A stretch of 64,000 nucleotides of DNA from Rhodamnia argentea (Eukaryota; Streptophyta; Magnoliopsida; Myrtales; Myrtaceae): contig NC_063150.1 of the NCBI RefSeq assembly GCF_020921035.1, forward strand, positions 4,898,001 to 4,962,000, in the 5' to 3' direction. Position 1 is the first letter of the stretch; every line of letters begins with the position of its first letter. The notes below the pieces were generated by a model. That model was not told the DNA's origin. It did not search any database and saw only the letters and a list, made by a program, of their open reading frames with translations. Both the position numbers and the translations under genes were made by a program. This document shows, piece by piece, positions 1 through 11,900 of the stretch.

Positions 1-276
1 TGATATTTTACCTTCACCACAAAAATAACTTCGCTTTTCGGATGAAAATAAAAGCGGTCGATCTTTCCTTCTAGAGAAGCTTATTTGGCATTTGATCCGG
101 TTAATGGCGGCGACGTGAATAACGAACTAGTTAGCTAAGCCAAAAGAACGTCATTTCGCTTTAATTATGATAAATTGTTTGCTCAATCCGCTTTGAAATT
201 CATTATATATGAAATCGAAGCACTAACCGAACTTCACAATTTGCTTGAATCCGAATCGATGATGTGAAATCTATAA
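1..276. other. AT-rich intergenic DNA at left edge
   Basis: I see no gene, RNA or clear element here. It precedes a dispersed repeat that starts near 277. Confidence 0.5.
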
Positions 277-1042
277 GTTGCGAAGTTGTTGGGGCGAGAT
301 TGGAGACATCCAATTCGAAGGCTGTTGTTGAGGTTAAATTCCTTGTTTTTTTTTTTTTTTTCATGTCGTCCAAAGAGAATGAGCCGATACCCTATTCAAA
401 CGACGCTGTTTTTTTCTTTGGTCGATAAATACGGTGCCAATTTGGCTCAACTGACATGTCTATGTACACGTCATTCTTGTTAGTTGTGGCATATGTCACA
501 TAAGCTTTTTGGCCACTAAAGTAAATGGCGGAGATTTTTGTCCATCGAGAGAAAAAATTATGCATTTTTTTTTTGTTTATTTGAAAAAAAATGTGTTTAT
601 CATGCATTATTTGAAACTCGGTGGTTTTCTTTTTCCTCGAACAAAATTTCATACTTTTTTTGAGTTAATATCACGAAAATCCATAAACCGATATACTTGT
701 GAAAAATTTATCTCAAATTACTTTTTGACCATCAAAAACCCAAAATTGATATACCTATGATAAATTTACCTTTCATTAGTTCTACTAAATTTTACCATCA
801 AATTGCTGAGTGAGATAACATGTGACAATTGACGGATGTATTAGTTTGGAGTTTTCACCCTCTGTTTAACACGGGTGAAACGATTTAATGTTTTTCGTGG
901 TATTAATCCAATTTAACAAAAATTAACGAAATGTAAATTTGTCATAGGTGTGGCAATTTAGGGTGTTTGGTAGTCAAAAAATTTGGTTGAGGTAAATTTG
1001 TCATAATCATATAATTTTGAGGTTTTTTGTGATAAAAAAATT
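277..1042. repeat. Dispersed repeat, related to the 726-bp tandem units at 18641-20108
   Basis: The stretch shares long blocks with both units at 18641-20108, for example the block around 430-560 that recurs near 18730-18850 and 19450-19570. From about 663 it contains a copy of the element that begins with a TTAATACCACGAAAA-like end and consists of diverged sub-repeats around phrases such as GACAAATTTACC and its complement. It stops at about 1042, where the segmental duplication containing the lipoxygenase begins, so it marks the left edge of unit 1. Confidence 0.8.
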
Positions 1043-2063
1043 AGTGACAATCATCAGGAAAATAACTATACAAATTTGATATTGCACCGTCATATGGCTT
1101 CATTGGGAGAACGGTAAGAGTAGCTTCAAGCTAGAAAGGGCTAAAAGTAGTGATGTTTTACATTGGAATAAAGCAAGTTTGACCACGTAGAAACAAAAAA
1201 TCAGACGGCCCACCGCAAGTATCATCTCCCTCTGTTTTGCTCGCCCTGTTTTTGACATCTGGGGCTAACAAATTGTCGCTGTTGGCAAGATTTTATGTCT
1301 AGGATTCATATGAATAAAGTTTTCTGATTTTGTTTCAGCTAAATATACTTGATTCATTATTTTGTTTTGCCCGTATTATTGAGCGATAATTTTGGCGTAG
1401 CCGTGTCATGATGTGTTATAATTTTTACCTTAACAATAGATTTCTTGGTATGGAAATTCATAATGAAAGGACTTTTAAGTTAGACAAATCATCTCTACCG
1501 AAATTCGTAACAAAAGTATAAAGGCAATGAAGATGATTTTTGTTTTCCATTGAGGAGAAGCAGAGGACACTGATGCGCGACTGAAATCATCAACTATGAA
1601 CTATCATCCTAGCCTTCAACAAAGCCCTGCAAGTTTGCTTTTCATGTTGCAGAGATCACTACCCTCAATTTTTCATTTACAAAAGCTGAGCAACCCTTTT
1701 AAATCAAGGAGCCTCAGTGACTCACCAATGACTTTCAGTGAACATGATCATCTAATTTTGTACAGGTAATCTGCAGGTCTTGTTCATCCTTTTTTCTTCT
1801 TCCTTCTGGTGCAAGATTTGCACAAGCAAATCAAAAGAGAATGAAAAAGGGAGATCTTGCGGAGCTAGGAATTTTTCTATGAGTGCCAAAGAAGAAGCCT
1901 CAGAGACAAGCAATGTATCTGAGGCATAGCTAAAGGCGAAAGATCAGAATGTCTTTATGTTAACTCCTGACATTACTTCCTATGCGAGGGTGTTTCACAG
2001 CTCAGAGTTCTCAATGCTTCTTTCCCTTCATTCCGGGGTACATTACAACTCTTGAGAAAGACC

Positions 2064-5000
2064 ATGAGCACAACCAAAAAGAAATCGCTTCCCTTGACTC
2101 TTCGCATCACGAAGTGCGTGAACTCCGTTCACAGCAAAATGACTGACCGTTTGATTATGAGAGAGGCTGTTCCCTCCAGACACTACATGATCAATGGAGA
2201 AATTGTCGTTGTGGCGGATCCAGGGCATTCAGGCCCCGGTAAATCAGCTTCCGTTCAACTTTGCAGCTGCACCAAGGTTGACCCGGGTAAGCAAAAGTGA
2301 GACACATCGACTTGCTATATGAATGCAATTCATGTGCAGAAAGATCCGTTGTTACTCAAATATGTTTTAGTTTCTTCTCATCTTCTCAATGGTTCGGCAT
2401 ACTATGCTAGTTCTCCTTATCAATCATGATAATTCTGCTCCTCACCTCACGTGAGTGTTACATAATGAAAGACCCCGGTCTTCACTCCTTGAGCCACCAG
2501 CCCACCTTCAGCTGGTCCTTCCAGCTGTCAGTTATAATTCTCAGAGAAAATCACCTGAGAATTTTGGTAACTACGACCTGTTAATGTTGCATTCTGGAAG
2601 TTGGATCTTTCTCCAGAAGAATATCAAACATGTAGCTGAAAAGGGAATATTAAAATCAGACTCTGCCAAGCATCTTTGCCAGTCTATGAATAGATGCAAT
2701 TCTGAAGTTAATGTCTTCGTTGACTTTACGATATAACCTAAACATGACCAGGAAAACTTTCTAACCAGCTTCTGGATTGAGAAAAACATCTGCCGTACCG
2801 AGCAAGATGCATCATGGAGTTCAGCAAATCACCACCGGCTTCCATTCCCCACTCCTTTCTCCTATAATACTGTCCCATTTTCTGATATTTATCCCCTAAT
2901 GTACGTAGTGTACACCCGAAAGTTGGCGATAGCAGCAAGTAGAAGAGCAGAGCAGGTATCTTGAAAATCTGAGCAAAATAGAACCCTCATCCTTGAAGAA
3001 CTATTTCTTCCTTTTTTCGGGCCATTGCTATATATTTTTAAATTGACATGCTTTGCATCAGTGACCAAGTTTCCAGGAGCACAGCCAAATCTCTATTATT
3101 TAGTAGCTCGATGAGGGAAGACGTGACAAAAAAATTTAATATAAAACTTACTCTTCAGACAAAGCTAGATCACTCACAATTACTAAATGATCCTGGATTT
3201 GGCAGCTTAAAATAGATGGAGCTTAAACTTGGTAAAGTTACATCTAGAACAAGCATAAATGAACTACTGTTTGGTTCTCAGCGCCAAAGCAACCCGTGAA
3301 GTAGCAGCTTCTAAGATGTCTGAATTTACAGCTGATATTTTTTCATCTTTGTTGATTAACAGATACTGGCAAAGGGAAGTTGAGCAAGAAAGCAATTCTC
3401 AGGCATGTAAAGACTACGAAAGACAAAGGGCTCAACATCACAGTGTACAGTGTGAAGTTCAAAGTGGAAGCAGAATTTGGAATTCCAGGAGCTTTCCTCA
3501 TAACCAATGAGCACAAGCATAAATTCTTCCTCCAGGCTGCCACCTTCGAGGTCTCAAGTGTCGAGATCATCCACTTTGACTGCCAAACATGGGTATTTCC
3601 CATTAGAAGAACAAAGACGGACAGAATTTTCTTCTCCAATACTGTAAGTTATTCACATGATACGTAAGTTTCTTTTGCCCTCACATGGAAATAAAGCACT
3701 TGAATCCATATTCGTGATAGTGTTATCTTCCAAACCAAACACCAGCAGCTATGGTAGAACTGAGAAGAGAGGAACTTCATAGCTTGAGGGGAGATGGTAC
3801 GGGAGAGAGGAAGGAGTGGGAGAGGATATATGAATACGATCACTATGATGACCTTGGTAATGCTGACCAAGGTCACGAACATGCAAGACCCATCTTAGGT
3901 GGGAACCAAGCACATCCTTATCCTCGTAGGATTCGAACAGGATGCACTTGTAGCGATAATGGTATGATCCTGGTCTGTTTTCCTTCATTTGTGCCAAGAA
4001 TCTGGCAACCGCTTTCCTAGAAGAATTGCCAAAATAAGACAAAAGCAACTTCTTGGAAATCTAAGTCGTCCATCAAATTTTTCCTCCTAAAAACTAAGCT
4101 AATGCTGTCTTTTGCAGTTAATATAGGCGGCAAGGTCCTAATTTTTCTGATTCGTTTACCCACATCTGCTTTTTGTTCCTGTTAATTGTTCTGATCGCAT
4201 TTTATAAACTTGATCACTTCCTGGCAGATCCAAAAACTAAAACCAACCTAAAACGATCGACTTAGATATATTTGTTCCTCCTGACGAGCAACTTCACCCA
4301 AAGAAGTTACTCGAGCTGCTATCAAATTCTATCCAGTCAGCGGTACATTTTATTGTACAAGAGACGAAATCCTTAATCAAAGAGGATTCAGGTAGTTTTG
4401 ACTCATTCAATGAGATACTTGAAGTGTTTTCTGGCAATCAAGGACAACATGCGGAGAAAGTTCCTGATGTAGTTAGGAAGATGGCACCCAATAAGCAACT
4501 TAAAAGAATGATTCGAGCCAATAAAACAAATCAAGCAAAATTCCCACTACCTCAGATAATAGCAGGTAACTTGGGCTATGCTTGGAACTTGAAGTTTGGG
4601 GCATCTTTCGCGTAAAATGCAGAAAATTTGATACTTGTTTTTTCCTTCTGGTACTTAGAGGACAAATGGGCCTGGAAAGATGATGGCGAGTTCGCCCAGC
4701 AAATGATTGCAGGAATAAATCCAGCAACAATTCAAAGGTTGCAGGTGTGTTAACAAAAACCTAGGATCTCTACCATTCCTTTAATAGATGTATGATTACA
4801 CAAATGCGAGCAACCTATCCACCAAGTGACACAGGCAGGCGTAAATGCGTGATAAACTCATGCATGTATAGAAGCAAACATGAAACCCATACCTTTTCCT
4901 TGGTCTATGTTGATATTATAAGAACGCTACAAGTAAGGTACAAAGTACAGAGCAGGATCCAACAAAAGAGAAACTTAGCTACCTATGACCGGCTAAAACT

Positions 5001-6607
5001 TGCAGGAATTCCCACCATATAGCAAAATTGGACAGAGAAGTTCAATCGAGGCCGCCCATATCGCCCATAACCTTGATGGCCTGACTATTGAGCAGGCTAT
5101 GAGTCAACATAAGACATTCATCCTGGATCATCACAATTATCTTATGTCGTTCCTCAACAGAATAAACACAAAGGGCATTTGTGCTTATGCATCTTGGACA
5201 TTATTATTCTCTAGTAGGGATGGGACGCTAAAACCGGTGGCAATAGAACTGAGCTTGCCTGGCTCATCAAGCAGCGTGGAGGTCCACAGGGTATTCGTTC
5301 CAGCAAGCCAAGGCACTGAAGCAGCATTATGGCAGCGTGCTAAGACCCAAGTCATGGCAAATGATTCTGCGCATCATCAACTAATCTGTCATTGGTAAGT
5401 AGCATTATCTTCTCTGAAGGTCAAATATCCACACCATATTTGGCATTCGTAGATGAGTATCATTTTCTTTTCCCAACCAATGGCCCAAGGTGAGTGATCA
5501 CTTATCCACAATGGCAAATGATTCATAAACATTTTTGCGGGAAGTGTTTGCAATGAGTATCAGGCTCTAATATGAGAAGACCTCAGAGCTAATATCTAAA
5601 TGATAGGTTGCATACCCATGCCGTAGTCGAGCCGTTCATTATTGCTAGTAGAAGACAATTGAGCGTGATGCACCCGATCCACCAGCTATTACGTCCACAC
5701 TTCAGGGACACCATGCACATAAATGCACTCTTTAGGCTTATCCTCATAAACTCCGGAGGAGTCCTGGAGAAGACACTTTTCACCCGAGAAGTGTCCGTGG
5801 AGTTGTCATCCAAGCTCTACAAAGAGTGGGGATTTGACGAACAAGGCCTCCCTTCAGACTTATTGAAAAGGTACTCTTTCCTTACTGATAATTCTTAGTC
5901 GCTATTCATTTTCTTGTTTAATCACATCAGTCTCTCTATGGAGATAGTCCACACAGTGATATGTTAAGGGGGAATAGGAGATCATTTTCTTGTTTAATCA
6001 CATCACTCTGTTCCGTGTTTTACAAACAAGATGGCCATATTCAGTCGGATGAAGAGCTGCAAGCATGGTGGTCTGAAATCAGAAATGTGGGTCATGGTGA
6101 TAACAAGCATGAGAAATGGTACGAAATGAAAAATCTCGCCGACCTCATTGAGGCTCTCACCACACTTATATGGACTTCTTCAGCCCTTCATGCATCAGTA
6201 GCATTTGGCCAATATGCCTATGCTGGTTACCCTCCAAACCGTCCCACAATGTGTAGAAAATTCATCCCAAGAGAAGGTACTTTTGAATTTGCTGAGTTCC
6301 TTGGAGACACTGACAGATATTATATCAAAATGCTACCCAGAAGGTCTGAGATGACCCTTTGGATAGCATTGATGGAAGTCCTGTCGCAGCACACTTCAGA
6401 TGGAGAATACTTGGGCCAGATGTCGATGGCACAGTGGACTGATAAGGAAGAGCTTCACCAATTATTTATGAAGTTCAGAAGGAATCTCAGAGACATACGA
6501 GGAAGAATAAGAGAAAGGAATAAAAATCCAGAACTCAGGAACAGAGGCGGACCAACCAAAATCCCTTACGAGCAGGGAAGGGGATTCCTAACAGCATATC
6601 CATTTGA
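2064..6607 (+). pseudogene. Lipoxygenase pseudogene (unit 1 copy)
   Basis: This is the damaged twin of the gene at 25385-30354. Recognisable exons are 2064-2286, 3363-3643, 3721-3961, 4228-4565, 4659-4744, 5006-5394, 5607-5870 and a residual last exon about 6006-6607. The PLAT domain, the His-rich iron-binding segment (HHQLICHW then [10 protein letters not shown]) and the C-terminal domain are all readable. Three lesions stand out. One base is missing near 4240 in exon 4, giving a stop at 4263-4265. The first part of exon 8 and its acceptor are deleted and replaced by a 24-bp copy of intron sequence. About 47 bp near 6570 are lost, which puts the normal GIPNSISI terminus out of frame. The splice sites of exons 1-7 are otherwise kept, so the decay looks recent. 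A functional product is very unlikely. Confidence 0.93.
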
Positions 6608-8429
6608 TCAAATGTCGAACAGAAACAATATGAACATTTTGAAAAAATGCTTCTCTCGAGTACAAAAAAACATTAGAAGCCATCATGAGACGCCTGCTCA
6701 TTCCACATAGAAATAGCCAAAATGATGAAGATAACCTGAAATCATGCAGGAATGCAGAATGAAGGCCAGAGTTGAACAAAGACTGGGTTGGCGTTGCTCT
6801 TCTTGTTGGTGTTGTGTTCCAATTTATTGACCTTGTAAGTTTCTTTTCTTCTTTTGGCCACAGTCAACCGCATCATCTTTGAAAAGTGAAAGACAAAACA
6901 AGACTAACAGACGGCAGCCCTCAATCAGCTCTACTGCTCACCTTTCCAAGTGGTTTAGATATATCAGGATAGAGCAAAGTATCGCTTCCAAAACTCTCCT
7001 GGCAGATGCAACCCTCCACATCAACTTTTCCTCCGACAAATTCGTCAACTTACAACTGTTATTTATATTAGCTTCTTGTGGTTAAGGACAATATCAGCAA
7101 TCTTGCAAATGGTGGCGAAAGATGAATCTCATGATGATACAAGATTCCATTCCTTTGGCAAATGGCAAGTCGATTGCGGCTAATTTTTGAATGGGAAAAG
7201 AGCTGACATCTTTAGTGAAAGCAAAGATGGATTATGCGATAGAAACTATCAAACGTAAAATTAGCAAAGTTAAGCCCTTTTCAATGGTAGAATATGTCAA
7301 CCTCCCATTCAACAAATAGCAATCATCATGAACTTTAGGTTGAACTAGCGAAACCTTAACCAGATCAACACAACAAACAGCAATTGGGAGCTTAGAGTTT
7401 CTACTAATTCACATGCTGGACAGTTTAATGACCGTCTAAGCTCTCCTCTACTGTCAGAAATGAATTGCAACCATCACATGGAACAAGAGGCTTCTAAAGG
7501 GATGCTCCTATGGGCATCTACCTTGGTTGCACAAACTGAAAACTCATCAATCTTCTTGGTAAATACACAAGAAGGAATCTCAAACATGTGGAACTAGAGC
7601 ACGCATAGCTACAATACAGACATTGGCCTTTTGCCTTGATCGACAGTTACACTTTTTAACCAAACAAGTTAACTCTTCATAGTCTGCAGCACAATTCCAT
7701 CATAAGTCCTCTCTCTCATGTGACCTCTTCTCATAAATTCAGAATGAATCTCTAAGAGCTTCCTGCTCAACAAATGAACCATTTTTGCAGCTATACATGA
7801 GGGCATTCGAATATAACAAATGACAACCAATGAGACTGACAGAAGGTATAAAACTATGGTATTAAGAAATACGAGAAGCCGTCAAACTGAATACAAAATC
7901 CTAATAGTTGTACAGGTTACCTCAGAATCTTCATATTTTGCTTGGATCTCTTATGCTGCAATTTCAAATTCAACAATTAATGGCGGAAAATCTCTCACTA
8001 TTAAAAGAGTAATCGCAATTTTTCTTTAGCAATGTTGAGTTTCTAAGCCTTTGAAACACCGATTATACCAATTGGATCAAGCAAGAATCCATCCGACCCA
8101 ACACAAACAGGTTGTTACAGGGGAGGAGGTCCTGGGTGGCCCCAAGGATTGTCTTAGAGAACCCCTGGTTCGCAAAAGAATGACAAGAATCCCAATTACA
8201 TTGTGTTAGTTGTACTATGCTTTCATTTTTGTCAATATAGTGGCAAGCATGAGTCAGTCAAACTCGCTTTGGGGACCACATAGCAGAGTCATACCTGTGA
8301 GACCCACGACTGATATTAGCTAACAATGATGGCCACAACAGAAAATCCCTGTGACCATCAGGATGCCAATGACGTTTATATTTTAGTTGCTGGAAATGAT
8401 CTCAGATGTAGTTCTGGATATCAATGTTG
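6608..8429. other. 3' flank of the lipoxygenase pseudogene and unassigned DNA
   Basis: Up to about 7391 the sequence matches the region downstream of the intact copy (30355-31144). From 7391 to about 8430 I find no reading frame with recognisable similarity, no RNA gene and no clear repeat. Only short open frames occur, such as 7820-8029, and none looks like a known protein. Confidence 0.5.
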
Positions 8430-8840
8430 AACCTTTATTTTCCCTAGTGCTTATAGTCTGATGTTCTTTTCCTATATTCTACTTCCTGTTGCAAATGCCA
8501 GTGATTAAGCTGTCAATTAACAACATGATACTGTATCAGCAATTTGATGAAGTACTATATTTGGGATTACAAGTTCTAGTTCATTTGGCAGGCTCTGGGG
8601 ACCGCTGAAATGGTTGCTGATATGGTAATGCAAAATCAGGGTAAAGTTGATTTTGCACCTTTTGCCGTTGAAGGTCGATGTTGCCGATAGATGATAGAAA
8701 CGGGGGAAACAAAAAAAAAAGCAACTCCCAGTTTATCGTCATCAGTATGCTGGTGTTCATCGTCATGTCTCGATATATAGGAATGGTGTTTAATGTTTTC
8801 AGAACGTCTTCCATATTTCTTCATAGCTTATTTGAAATCA
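8430..8840 (+). pseudogene. Inverted copy of the last intron, last exon and 3' end of the FAD oxidoreductase gene
   Basis: This segment is the reverse complement of about 39190-39615, the 3' end of the FAD-dependent oxidoreductase gene. The last exon lies at 8592-8690 and still has its TTGGCAG acceptor, a 32-codon open frame (starting ALGTAEMVADMV) and the same TAG stop. Most differences from the real exon are single substitutions, for example Phe for Ser at codon 21. With only one exon it cannot be a gene. It sits tail to tail with BRR2, whose stop is 245 bp away, which hints at the order of these genes before an inversion or dispersed duplication. Confidence 0.92.
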
Positions 8841-8934
8841 TGCCAACGATACAATCATGCCAAAACAAACGAAGTTCAAGGGACCCGAAAAGGAAAAAAA
8901 ATAAAGGACCACTTATCATCTTTCTACTCGGTCC

Positions 8935-11900
8935 TCACTCTTCATCAGCAGCCATAGGTTCACTGACGTTGACCGTGAAATTGTACTCCTGGTCGCAGCC
9001 CAGGTACGAGTCGCACATGAAGTACAGGCTGCATGACTTTCCGGCTTCTGGAGGAGCGGTGAATTCAAGCTTAACCTTGGACTTCCTCTGAAGAGACACC
9101 CTCTTGATGGCAAGCAACTGGTTGGTCTTCAGGTCGCCGACGACGAGCCACCACCCTTCTTCCTTGGCTTTGGGATTCCTAGGGGCATCGACTGGGCCCA
9201 CCTCAGTTCTCCCCTCCATGTCCCGTTCAAGCGTCACTTGCAGCGTTATGTCGTCCCCGGCACCGACACTGTCGTCATTGAGTACCTCATAGGTGAGGTT
9301 GATGTTGGGGAAACGGTTGCAAAACCTTGCGATGTCCAGCAGCTGGGAGTCCGACATCTGCAGTAGCTCTTGCCTCTCCATATCCTCCATTTCCAGCAGA
9401 TCAAACAGAGTCTCTATACCCTTCCCGGGGTTCTCCTGGCATTTCTTGGCCAGATCCTTGGTGAAATGCGGGAGCTGTAGAAGCATCGAATCGCGCTCCC
9501 ACATGCCTTGTGTCACCATCTGGCTTACTTCCATCGCAAGAAGCGCAAGGCTCAGCCACCCACTACTTGATATAACATCCACCATCGCCTGAAGCAACCT
9601 GCTAGCAGAAAGGAGGACCTCCCGTTGATCCAACGCCAAATTGCCACCCACGGGCTGCCTCGAGAAGTGGGCCTGAAGCAAAGCATTGGCCTTCACGTGT
9701 GGGTCCGTGGCTTTGGGATTTTCCAAGGAAAACCTCTGGTGGTGAATAAGCCTCCGAACAGCATCCTCCTCTCCCGGTCGCATGGGAAGTTGTGCATATT
9801 CTGAAGCTGAAGACAGAATCTCCAGAAGACCCTTTATCTTTGTTTTAGAAGTCAAGGAAGTACTGAACCGTTCAATTGTAGTATAACTGATATAGTAGTA
9901 TGATGCAATCATGCCAAGATTTAAAGGAGAAAGGTCCATATCATCCTCAACAAGGACACATTTACTAGCTTCCAGGTCGTTCAAAGTATTCTCCACAAGC
10001 TTGGAGAGGTGATCGGACAGATGCCTATGGCTCACCCCCTGTATATTGTAGTAATTTGGGTTTTGCGTCAGCCTCCTGTACATGAAAGTCCAAGTCAGGT
10101 AATCCACAGCATCCTGCTTGTTCTCAATAACTCCAGCAACAATTTCTGAGTTCAGATTATCGTGCAGGAAGTGCTGCAAATGGCTCTCCACAGGGAAAGC
10201 CTCGTACAAGAATTTCTTGTAGTACTCATTCCGAGGCGCATGGCAAAGGATAACACATTTTCCGGCATTATCTATCAATGGCCGGCTAGCACGACCCATC
10301 ATCTGCAAAAGATCTGTGACAGGGTAATCTGTGTGTGCGTTCTCCCGCCCATCACAGTATTGTGTTCCCATGACCACTACCAAGTACGCTGATAAGGGCA
10401 CTCCCCAACACATGGAGCTGCTCATGACACAAACCTGAATACGACCAGCTTCAAAGAGCTTTGTGACCACCTGTTGGTCAAGACTAGACAACCCCTCGTG
10501 CAAATAGCCAACCCCATGTCGCAAGGTGGTCCTCAACATTTCTTCACTAATGCTGTCGATAAAAGTCTCCACATCTTCAAAGGAGCATAGTAAAAATGCA
10601 GGATTCTCCCCACTTTCTGCACTCGAATAAGTCATCAAGTCCACCGCAGTAAGTCGGACATGCTTTCTCGTGGGAACAAACACAAGAGCAGGCTTCCCAT
10701 TCTTGGCATGCTGTACAATTGCTGTGTATGTCGGTTTCGTCATTGCTTGCATCCTTACCTCAAAATTAGCAATGTCCACTCCTTGGATGTGAATCTCCAA
10801 GGGAGCAGGGCGGACATTGGGCGGGAAGTTGAAAAGACCATGGGAAGTGGCGCCAATCCATTCACCAAGATCCTTTGCATTTGCGAGTGAAGTAGATAGA
10901 GCCACAATTCGAATCTTGTTCTCCAGAGTTGCTATATATCTCATCCTGGAGACGGCCACCTCCAATACCGGACCACCTTGACCCCCAATCAAGTGGAGTT
11001 CGTCAATTATAAAAAGACTAACCTGTTGAACATGCTTCCGCTGCTTCCATTTACGAGATAAGGCATCCCACTTCTCTGGAGTGCTGATGATAATCTGGCC
11101 CTTCTCAAGCAATTTCAAGTCTGTTGCAGTTTCCCCAGTTAGTTCAACCACCTTCATCCCAAGACCATCCCTCCCAAACTTGCTATTCCAATCTCGGAAG
11201 CGTTCCTTGGCCAGAGCTTCCATAGGAGCAATATAAACAACACGCATGATACTATCAGGTCCTTTCTGGTGATTTCTTAAGATAGCAAACTCTGCACATA
11301 TGGTCTTTCCACTCCCAGTTGGAGCAGCAACAAGGACATTGTCATCTGTGTTGTAGAGCATGGTGAAGACCTGAGTTTGAACGGGATTGAAATTCTTGAA
11401 GTCCTTATACAGGGCTTCATACGACGGGTTTCTTAAAGCAGTCACAGGCAGTGGTTGTAAGTCCAGTAACTCTGTTGGTGGAGGATACTTTTCCGGTAAA
11501 ACAAGATGCCTGAAGGAAACAGGCAAAACAGTTTGTGACCCAAGCCACCTATCTGATACAACACGAATGAAGTACTGAGCTGGCAATGGTTCATAGATTG
11601 GAACCGTGAAATTCAGAGTGTGGTCTTCATCAATGTACTGCTTCTTCAGCATAAAGTATTCATGATGAAGAATGTATTTGCCATCATTGTCCTCCACAAT
11701 CACCCAAAATGGTTCCACATACCCATGAACTTCGTCCTCCCACTGAAAGTCTGGGGTAATTGTGAGTTCAACCCTCAAGACAGATCGAGTAATTGGCAGA
11801 ACATGTGCTGCAATGTTCAATTTTGGGAATTGGTGGATAAATTTATGCAACATTCTTCCCTGCTTTGGTGCACGAATTAGCTCTCCTAACTCTTGCGAAG

